NCBI RefSeq assembly: GCF_040802235.1
Contig: NC_133158.1
Span: forward strand, 20,277,001-20,341,000
DNA from: Manis javanica
Taxonomy: Eukaryota > Chordata > Mammalia > Pholidota > Manidae
Reading direction: 5' to 3'
DNA length: 64,000 bases
The position numbers were made by a program, and so were the translations under genes. A model generated the notes under the pieces. The model made no database searches, had not been told where the DNA came from, and saw only the letters and a program-made list of their open reading frames with translations. Positions 55,740-64,000 of the stretch are shown piece by piece; within the stretch, counting starts at the first letter, position 1; each line of letters begins with the position of its first letter.

Positions 55740-58450
55740 AAGCGGATTAAGAGAGGAATTTCTGCTTCCAGTTGACGTGAAGTAAGAGGAAAAACCAGAC
55801 CAAATATATGAACAAATGGTTTTCAAGACACTGAACATCAAGCAATGATGGAAAGTGATTCCTGAGAAATAAGAGAAAGAAAATTTAAGAAGAGGTGAGC
55901 CATACACTTGATCCAACTAATTAACTGAAGAGAGTTTGAGGCCAAGACACAAGAAAGGGGAACTGAGTAACCTGGTGGAATTCTTAGTTGAGGAGACAGG
56001 GCTCAGAGTCTGGGGAGACAGAAGCTGCTAGAGTTGACAGAGTCCTAAGAAAAGTGGGCTACACACAGAAAGTATTCCAAAGAGCTGCAGATAATCTCTT
56101 CCACATATTCAGTAGAGAAGTGAACTCTGCAGTGTGTGAGGAAACTACTGGAAACCCAGAAAAGACCACCTGGAAGGATTAGAACAAGTAGTGCATAGCT
56201 CCTGGGAAGGACCAAGAATACATATTTCAAGCCAGATTGGAAAAACCCATAATTCACAGGGTACTGGGTAAAAAATTCAGAAGGGTCTTGCTTTGGTAGT
56301 GGTTAATAATTATCCCCAATTAAGCACTGCCCTGGTCCTGGTTAACAAATCTAAAAAAATAAAACTGGAAAAAAGAAATCATTCTATTTCCAAAAAACTG
56401 AACTACACACCAAAACAATGCTGAAGAGTATCTATAGGAATATAAAATATCCAATACCCAGCAAGATAAAATTAACAATGTTTGTTTTTTTATCCAAAAT
56501 TACCAGGAATACAAAGATGAAGGAAAATAACACAGTAATGAGAAGAAAAATCAAATGACCAAAATAGAACTAAAACTGACAGAAGTGTTGGACTGGGCAG
56601 ACAAACTTAAACAGTTAGTCTAACTACATTAAAACAGTTTAAAAAATTATATATATTATATATATATATTATATCATATCAAATATACCAATATGCATAA
56701 TTAAAACATGTTTTAATTATATTTATTTGATATATATTATATAAAATATATAATATATAAATATAAACACAGTATAACTACATTTCCTATATTTGAAAAG
56801 TTAGGTAGGACATGGAAGATTTTTAAATGACTTAAATCTAACTTCTACAAGTGAAAACTATAATGTCTAACATGAAAATTTTTACACTGAATGCTATTAG
56901 CTCAACACTGCTGGAAAAAAGGTAAGTAAACTTGAAGACAGAACAATAGAAAGCATCCAAATAAAATGCACAGAGAAAAGTTCTTTAAAAAAGAATAAAA
57001 CATTATTAAGCTCTGAGGTAATTTTAAACAACCTAATGTATGTGTAATTGGAGTTCTTCAAAAAGAAAAGGGTAGGGAAAAAAAGATATTTGAATATATA
57101 ATATTTAGAAATTTCTAAATTTGATGAAAAGATGAAATCACAGAACCAAGAAATTTAACAACCCCTCTGTACAAGGAACATGGAGAAAATTACACCACAA
57201 ATTGCTTAAAAGTTGTGAATAAAAAGAAAAATCTAAAAAGCATCCAGTGAAAATAGGACATATCACATACACAAGAATAAAAATGAGGTAACAGCATATT
57301 TCTCACTGAAAATATTACTAATGAAAAAAACTTAGAGCAACATTTGCAAAGTACTGAAAGAAAAGAAAAAACTATCAACCTAGAATGTTGAACTATATCC
57401 AGTAAAAATATCTTTTACCAGTCAAAGTGCAATAGAAACTTTTCAGACATACAAAAGCTTAAATAATTCACTACTAGCAGACATAAATTACAAGTAATGT
57501 TAAAGGAAATCCATTAGGCAGAAAGAAAATAGTAACAAATGGACATATGGATGTACACAAAGGAATAAATAGTGCCAGAAATGCTAAGCGCATGAGTAAA
57601 TATACAATATATTTTTTGCATTATTTAAATTTCTTTAGATGACAACTGTGTGTAGATCACAATGGAGTGTGTGGTTCATAACATTTGTAAAAGTAGAACA
57701 TTTGACAACAGCAATAAAATAGCAAGGAGGAGAAAAAGAGTCTATTTAAAAATTTTTAATATGTAAAATGGAGCAATATCACTTGGAGTTAAACAGTGAT
57801 CAGTTAAAGGGATTTATAAGTTATAAATCTTAGAGCAACAAATAAAATATCTCCCCCAATATTTTCAGCTAACAAGCTGATAAAGGAAGCAAAGTAGAAT
57901 TTAAAAACATAAACAATTGATCCAAAAGAAGGACATGTGGGAAAGAAAACAAGAACAGATATTTCTAATAGAAATAAATAGCAGGATAGGAAATTTTAAT
58001 TTAATCACATCAAATGAAAAAATACCTTTAATCTCTGACTGAAATACAGAGATTGTCGAATTGGCAGAAAAATGCAAAAACTAACAATAACTGCTCACAA
58101 GAAATACACTTTAAATTTAAAGAAATACATAGGTTAAAATTAAAAGGAGGGCAAAAGATGTACCATGCTAGTACTAATCAAAGGAAAACTGAAGTAGTTG
58201 TATTAATATCAGACAAATTATATTTAAGAACAGAGAATATTTCCTTGGATAAAGAAGGTCATTTCATAATGATAAAGGGGTCAATTCATCAGGTAGGCAA
58301 AATAATAAAAAATGTTTATGAAACTAATAACAGAGTTTCAAAGCAAATGAAGCAAAAATGACAGAACTTCAAGGAGAAATAGACAAATCCACAACTATAA
58401 CAGGAGATTTCAACACCACTCTCTCCGTAATTGAAAATTCTGATAAAAAT
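55740..58450 (+). mobile_element. L1M/HAL1-type element: 5' UTR, ORF1 region, ORF2 start
   Basis: The 5' UTR-like part has CAAGACACTGAACATCAAGC and CCCAATTAAGCACTGCCCTG. The ORF1 region follows (CCAAAATTACCAGGAATACA, AAACTATAATGTCTAACATG, ACAGAACAATAGAAAGCATC). Next is the inter-ORF part (AGGCAGAAAGAAAATAGTAA), then the ORF2 endonuclease start around 58090-58450, where TTTCAACACCACTCTC encodes the relic of the GDFNT motif. ORF1 is beyond repair (many stops). The element is old, and a long AT palindrome (56641-56770) lies within the ORF1 region. Confidence 0.85.
56641..56770. repeat. AT-rich palindromic tract inside old L1
   Basis: A (TA)n run leads into a perfect 20-bp palindrome AATTAAAACATGTTTTAATT at 56699-56718. 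Imperfect pairing extends outwards (ATATCAAATATA to the left, TTTATTTGATATATAT to the right), and another TA run closes it. The sequence could extrude as a cruciform. Confidence 0.85.
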
Positions 58451-58460
58451 CCCAGAAGGC

Positions 58461-58861
58461 TTTTTTTTTAATTTACAAAATTATTCTATAATGTGTATAG
58501 AAATGCAAGGGAGTTAGAATAGCCAAGGCAACTTTGAAAAAAAAGAACAAAGTTGGGTGACTAACACCACCTGATTTAAATGATTGTTAAGAGGCTATAT
58601 AGTAATTGAGACACTGTATTACTAGCACCAAGTTATACAAACAGATCAATGGTACAGAGAAGAGATTTCAGAAATACATCTCTGCACATAAGAACAGCTG
58701 GTTCTTGACAAAGGGGCAATGCAATTCCGTGGAGGAAGAATAGTTTCTCAACAAGTAATACTGGAACACCAGGATATCTGTATGGAAAATTCCTTATCTT
58801 GCACCACCTATCAATATTAACTCAAATAACTGAATGCTAAACTTAAAAGTACACAATTTCT
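58461..58861 (+). mobile_element. Old L1 ORF2 3'-part fragment, sense
   Basis: AGAATAGCCAAGGCAACTTT, AAAGAACAAAGTTGGGTGAC, ACCTGATTTAAATGATTGTT and GACAAAGGGGCAATGCAATT follow ORF2 sequence downstream of the reverse transcriptase core. The preceding segment ends in the endonuclease region, so most of ORF2 is missing between them. It continues, after a younger L1 insertion, at 60389. Confidence 0.85.
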
Positions 58862-60380
58862 AGGAAAGCAGAAAAAGATGGTGGTGTGAGAAGTGAGGCA
58901 GAATCCTCTTACAAACACTGCATTAACACAAAAATACAGCAAATACACCTAAGCCTGAAAGAGCAGCCTGAAGACTACTATAGACTGCCCACATCTGGGG
59001 AAAACCTCATAGAAAAGGGTAAAGAAGCAAAGTCACAATCAGATGGGACCCAAACCCTCCCCCCATGCCAGCTCACACATGGGAGGAAGAGAAATGGAGC
59101 CAGGAGGGAGTAGAAGCCCAGGATTGCTAAACACCCAGCACTTTAGATCTTCCCCAGGAGCATGCCCCCACATTACATGGTGCTCTGAGGATCAGAGGGA
59201 TGGGAAGGAAAGACAGGCAGAGTACTCGGAGAGACTGAGATTCCAGCTGCTTAGGGAGACCAGGTACCCACAACCAGCCACTCTGGGACCAAAGAAAGGT
59301 GGGAAGTTTGAAAGACTTCCCAATAGTGAGAGGTGTGCTAGATGGGCAAGGATTATACAGAGCTTGCTGCTCAGGAGGATGGACAGGTGGACAAAATCAT
59401 CCCAGCACACAAACCAGCAGGTTGGGATCTTTGAGGAGCTTCAGGTACTCCATCCCCCTGGTTGGCAACACAGGCCAAGGCCCCCCACTGCAATATGCAG
59501 TCTGTTGCCCCTTCCACCTGCTGGCACCTGCACTCAAACCTGCTGCCCCTGCCATTGTGCCAGGCTAGCTGGAGGGCAGTCCTGCCTATGGCAGCTACAG
59601 GGGCATAGCACAGAGGCGCCTCTCTGCTTTGTGGAAAGCAATATGGAGGTTCCTTAAAAAACTAAAAATAGAAATACCATTTGACCCAGAAATTCCACTC
59701 CTAGGAATTCACCTGAAGAAAACTAGATCCCAGATTTAAAAAGACATATGCACTCCTATGTTTATTGCAGCACTATTTACAATAGCCAAGATATGGAAGC
59801 AACCTAAGTGTCCATCAGTAGATGAATGGATAAAGAAGATGTGGTACATATACACCATGGAATATTATTCAGCCATTAGAAGAAAACAAATCCTACCATT
59901 TGCAACAACATGGATGGAGCTAGAGGGTATTATGCTCAGTGAAAAAAGCCAGATGTAGAAAGACAAGTACCAAATGATTTCACTCGTTTGTGGAGTATAA
60001 CAACAAAGTAAAATTGAAGGAACAAAACAGCAGCAGACTCACAGACTCCAAGAAGGGACTAGTGGTTACCAAAGGGAAGGGGGTGGTTACCAAAGGGAAG
60101 GGGGTGGGGAGGAAGAAGGGGATTAAGGGGATTATGATTAGCACATATACGTAGGGTGGTCACAGAAAGGCAGTATAACACATAGAAGACAAGAAGTGAC
60201 TCTATAGATCTTACTATGTTGATGGACAGTGACTGCAGTGGGATGTGGGGGAGAATTTGATAATATGGGTGAATGTAATAACTACAATGTCACTCATGTG
60301 AAACCTTTATAAGATTGTATATCAATGATACCTCAAAAAAAAGATTGTATATCAATGATACCTTAATTAAAAAAAAGGTA
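58862..60380 (+). mobile_element. Younger L1 with internal deletion: 5' UTR joined to ORF2 end
   Basis: The 5' UTR begins near GAAAAAGATGGTGGTGTGAG and runs to about 59640. There it joins directly to the ORF2 C-terminal region (ATATGGAGGTTCCTTAAAAA, AATTCCACTCCTAGGAATTC). The 3' UTR runs to the A-rich end near 60380. About 5 kb (ORF1 and most of ORF2) is absent. Two short tandem duplications lie in the 3' UTR: 21 bp at 60064-60105 and 30 bp at 60311-60370. It sits within older L1 sequence that continues on either side. The 204-codon frame at 59043-59657 lies in the 5' UTR and is fortuitous. Confidence 0.88.
59758..59958 (+). pseudogene. L1 ORF2 C-terminal remnant
   Basis: The 66-codon frame holds the conserved end of ORF2p: [20 protein letters not shown], then DEWIKKMWYIYTMEYYSAI. 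It stops about ten codons before the usual C-terminus because of a point change (CAGATG-TAG). Upstream catalytic domains are deleted, so it is non-functional. Confidence 0.88.
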
Positions 60381-60388
60381 TACTAAAA

Positions 60389-61190
60389 CATGGGAGACAA
60401 TCTTTACATCCTCACATTAGGCAAACTTTTCTTAGACACAACACCAAAAGCATGGTTTGCAAAGAAAAAATTGATCAATTGGACATCACTGAAATTAAAA
60501 AGTGTTTTTAAAAGACACAGTTAGGGGAATGAAAAGAAAAGCCACAGACTGGGAGGAGATATTTTCAAAGCACACATCTGATAAAAGATTTGTATCCAAA
60601 ACATATAAATTATTCTCAAATAAGAAAATGACTGACTTTAAAATACGGGCAAAAAATATGAACAGACTCTTCATGAAAGAAAATACACAGATGGCAAATA
60701 AGCACATGAAATGATATTCACATCGTCAGTCATTAGAGAAATGCAAATTAAAGCCATAGTGATATAACCATCCATACTTTTTAGACTGACTATAATGAAA
60801 ATGTCATACCATCAGAGGTAGATATAAAGCAACTGGAATTCTCAGTCACTGCTGGTGAAAATGTAAAATTATGCAACTTCCTTGGAAAATAGTTTGGCGG
60901 TACATTAAAAAAGTTAAACATATACCTACGAGATGATCTAGCCGTTCTATTCCTAGGTATTATCCAAGAGATATCAAAGTATATCTTCATGCACATATAT
61001 TCATAGCATTTTTCTTTGTAATAGTCAAAAACCATAAATAATCCACATACCCATCAATGCATGAATTAATAAACAAACTGTTACATGTCTATGCAATGGA
61101 ATATAACTCGGCAATAATGAAATGAAAAACTGATAAATGCAGTAACATGGATGAATCTCAAATAATCATTCTGCACAAAAGACAAATAAA
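60389..61190 (+). mobile_element. Old L1 3' part continuing from 58861, sense
   Basis: AACATGGGAGACAATCTTTA, ACACCAAAAGCATGGTTTGC, AAAAATTGATCAATTGGACA, AGAGAAATGCAAATTAAAGC and TGCAATGGAATATAACTCGG follow ORF2 to its C-terminal coding end in many broken frames. It resumes the ORF2 text interrupted at 58861. Confidence 0.87.
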
Positions 61191-61224
61191 AAGGGTACAC
61201 ACTCTTTTCAATAAATAGTGTTTA

Positions 61225-62390
61225 GAAACTGATATTAACTCAAAATGATCAAAGACTTAAATTTAAGAGCAAAAACTGAAGAACTTAGAAGAAAACAGGG
61301 AATATTTCATGACAGTGAATTTGGCAATGATTTCTTTGATATAACACCACACACACAGGCAACAAAAGAAAAAAATAAACATACTAAATTTCATCAAAAC
61401 CAAAACTTTCGTGCATCAAAACATACTAGCAACAGAGTGAAAACACAACCCATGAGTGGGACAAAATATTGGCAAATCATTTATTTGATAATGGATTAAT
61501 ATTCTGAATATATAAAGAATATCTACAATTCAACAACAAAACACAAACATCCTAATTAAAAATGAGCAAAGGACTTGAACATTTAATCAGAAGAAGATAC
61601 CTGAATGGCCAAAAGCATGTAAGAAGATACTCAAAATCTTAATCATTAAGGAAATGCAAATTAAAACTGCAAGAGACATTACTTTACACCAGTAGGATGG
61701 CTATTATAAAAACAAACCAAAATAAGAAATAACAAGCATTGGTGAGGATGTGGAGAAATTGGAATTCTTGTGTATTGCTGACAGGAAAATAGTATGAAAG
61801 TTCCTCAAAAATTAAACAGAACTATCATTATGATCTAGCAATTCCACTTATAGATATATGCCCAAAAGAAATCAACACAGAGACTCAAACAGGTATGTGT
61901 ACACTCAGGGTCATGGCAGCATTCTTCACAATAGCCAAAAGGTAGGAGCAACCCAATTGACTATCAACAGATGAACAGATCAACAAAATATGATATATCC
62001 ACATAATAAAATGCTTTTTAGACTTACATTCTGAGACATGCTATAACATGAATCAACCTAGAAGACACTGCGGTAAATTAAGTAAGAGAGTCACAAAAAG
62101 ACAAATACTATTTATCATCCTACTTACATGAGGTATCTTGAGCAGTCAAAGTCATAGACACAGAGAGCAGAATGGTGGGCAGGGACTGGAAGGAAACAGG
62201 AACAGGAGTTACTGTTTAAAAGGTACAGAGTTTCAGCTATAGGGAGAATGAACACAGCTCAGGAGACGGCTGGTGGTAATGGCTGTACACCAATGTGAAT
62301 GTAATTAAAGCCATGAAACTGTTTACTTAAAAATGGTTAAAATAATAACTTTATGTTATCTGTATTTTACCGATTTTTTTTAAAGGGGAA
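61225..62390 (+). mobile_element. Second old L1M 3' part, sense
   Basis: The same ORF2 region is met again: AAAATGATCAAAGACTTAAA, TTTGGCAATGATTTCTTTGA, AATGAGCAAAGGACTTGAAC, AGGAAATGCAAATTAAAACT, TGGTGAGGATGTGGAGAAAT, CAATAGCCAAAAGGTAGGAG and 3' UTR TGAAACTGTTTACTTAAAAA. It is a separate insertion because it repeats the text of 60389-61190. Confidence 0.9.
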
Positions 62391-62399
62391 AAGAATAAA

Positions 62400-62705
62400 T
62401 TCTGTACAATTCCATTTGTATAGAATTCTAAAAATTTCAAACAAGTATATATTGACAGAAACAGATCTATGTGGTCTGGAGATGTGGGATGTGGAAATAT
62501 AGAAGAGATGGAAATCTCTCTTACACCTTCAGACAGTATAAGGTATCTTTTAGGGGGTGATGGATATGTTCCTTACCTTGATGATAGTGTTTCATGGATG
62601 TATACATATGTGCAAACTTATATAACTGTGTACCTTAAATATATGAAGGTTATTATATATCAATCATACCCCAAAGAACTATTAAAATTGACTAAGAATT
62701 AGTAG
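62400..62705 (+). mobile_element. L1M 3' UTR fragment, sense
   Basis: TTCTGTACAATTCCATTTGT, ATGGATATGTTCCTTACCTT, GATGATAGTGTTTCATGGAT and TATATCAATCATACCCCAAA are old L1 3' UTR ending in 'tcaataaag'-like sequence. It is adjacent to, but distinct from, the 3' end at about 62390. Confidence 0.8.
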
Positions 62706-62715
62706 GCTGTGAATC

Positions 62716-63866
62716 AAAGACAAAAATGCGAGAGTCAAAACTATAAAACTTTTAGTAGAAAACATAGGGGTAATCATTCATGACTTTGGCTTTGACAAAG
62801 GGTTTTTAGATATAAAACCAAAACATGAGCAATAAAGAAAATAGGTAAGTGACCATCAAAATTAAAAACTATTTTGCTTTAAAGATCATCAAGGAAGTGA
62901 AAAGACAGTCCACTGAATGTATTGCAGAACATATAATCAATAAGGGACTCATATCCAGAATATATTAAAAAATACTCATAACTCAATAATAAAAAGATAA
63001 ATGAATTTAAGAAATGAGCAAGGGATCTGAGTTGACATTTCTCCAAGATATACAAGTGGTGTATAAGCAAATGAAAAGAGGTCAGACATCAGTAGTCATC
63101 AGGGAGAGCCAAATCAAAGCCACAATGAGGTACTACCTCACACCCAGCAGGATGACTGGCATCAGAAAGTCAAATAATAACAAATGTTAGTGAGGATATG
63201 AAGTATGCAAAATGGCAGTAGGAATGTAAAATGGTGGAGCCACTTTGAAAAACAGCCGGGCAGTTCCTCAACTGATGAAACATAAAACTACCTTTTGGCC
63301 CAGAAATTTCACTCTATGGCATAGACTCAATAGAAATGAAAACATATGTCCATCCACAAACTTGTACATGAATGTTTATATCTGCATTATCCATAATAGT
63401 CAAAACATAAAAACAAGACAGATGTCCATCAACAGACAAGTGGATAAACAAACTATGGTATATCCATACAATTCAATATTTTTCAGCCATAAAAAGCAAT
63501 GAAGTATGGGTACATACTGTAAACAGACTAATCTTGAAAACATTGCACTAAATGAAAGAAGCCAGGCACAAAAGACTACATACTATTTAATTCTATGTAA
63601 AATTTCCAGAATACAGGAACCTACAGAGAGAGAAGGTAGATTAGTAGTTTCTTAGGTCAACCTACGTGTGAGAGTGTAGGGAGGACTGGGTGCTCATAAC
63701 GAGAGGGTACAGGCTTTCTTTGTGAGGTGATGACAATGTTCTAAAATTGTGATGGTTACACACATCTGTAAATATAGTAAAAATCGCTGAATTGTATACT
63801 GTACTCTTCAAATGTGTGAACTATATAATATGTGAATTATATCTCACTAAAGCCATTTTTCGAAAA
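62716..63866 (+). mobile_element. Third old L1M 3' part, sense
   Basis: ACTATAAAACTTTTAGTAGA, TTTGACAAAGGGTTTTTAGA, AAATGAGCAAGGGATCTGAG, AATGAGGTACTACCTCACAC, CAACAGACAAGTGGATAAAC, then 3' UTR with GAATTGTATACTGTACTCTT and GTGAATTATATCTCACTAAA. It covers the ORF2 C-terminal end through the 3' terminus of an L1MB/L1ME-like copy, with no long open frame. Confidence 0.9.
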
Positions 63867-64000
63867 AAGAAGAGTTGTTATGTTAACATATTTATGATAA
63901 AATTTAGTTCTCTCTCTCTAGTAGAAGATGATCATAGTTACAGTTTCATCAGTGTTAATTTATGCTGTGGCAACAAACAAAACTAAGTGGCTTAAAATAA

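Noticed and set aside
59043..59657. 204-codon plus-strand open frame, second longest in the window
   Set aside because: It lies in the GC-rich L1 5' UTR and runs into the ORF2 junction. No domain is present, and the sequence context is that of an L1 promoter rather than a host gene.

Overview
This window is nuclear DNA of a placental mammal and reads as a non-coding, repeat-filled interval. CpG is sparse, AT is high, and nearly everything recognisable is an old mammalian interspersed repeat: MIR and L2 (shared by all mammals), MER20/MER5-type hAT-Charlie DNA transposons, LTR-like fragments and many LINE-1 (L1) pieces. No host protein-coding exon, tRNA, snRNA, CRISPR or bacterial or viral operon can be supported. 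The open reading frames are either L1 ORF2 remnants or fortuitous. I saw no lineage-specific SINE (no Alu, CAN-SINE, Bov-tA/BovB, PRE-1, ERE or B1/B2). Together with the youngest L1 3' end, this weakly suggests a laurasiatherian that lacks a dominant recent SINE, for example a pangolin. That identification is an inference from memory.

Layout. 0-10 kb: unique DNA with scattered MIRs and two inverted duplications. The first has arms 184-394 / 2014-2225, about 84% identical. The second has arms 8243-8430 / 9213-9400, 188 bp each, with no indel and 8 differences, all transitions; a partial third copy lies beside the left arm. 10-24 kb: MIR, two large L2 segments (13.2-14.8 kb), a MER20, two LTR-like copies and long unassigned stretches. 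24-37 kb: several antisense or sense L1 3' ends, one with a classic 5' inversion (27.7-28.4 kb), plus L2, MIR and MER5A. 37-42.6 kb: mostly unassigned AT-rich DNA.

42.6-47.3 kb: a nested L1 locus on the minus strand. An older L1 is split by a younger 5'-truncated L1 (43718-45137), which is bounded by a near-perfect target-site duplication and keeps a 290-codon ORF2 C-terminal frame. A GC-rich block with degenerate internal repeats follows and looks like an L1 5' UTR. 47.3-55.7 kb: ancient repeats stacked in one another, including a MIR split by a ~455-bp insertion. 55.7-63.9 kb: a same-strand pile of L1 copies. It comprises an L1M/HAL1-type 5' half, an internally deleted younger L1 that joins 5' UTR directly to the ORF2 end, and four further 3' ends.

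Nothing here forms a functional gene system. The most unusual signals are the high-identity inverted duplication at 8.2-9.4 kb, the nested L1 locus and the repeat structure of the L1 5' UTR block. All family names come from recognition by eye against remembered consensus features; boundaries are approximate (about +/-20 bp) unless stated.
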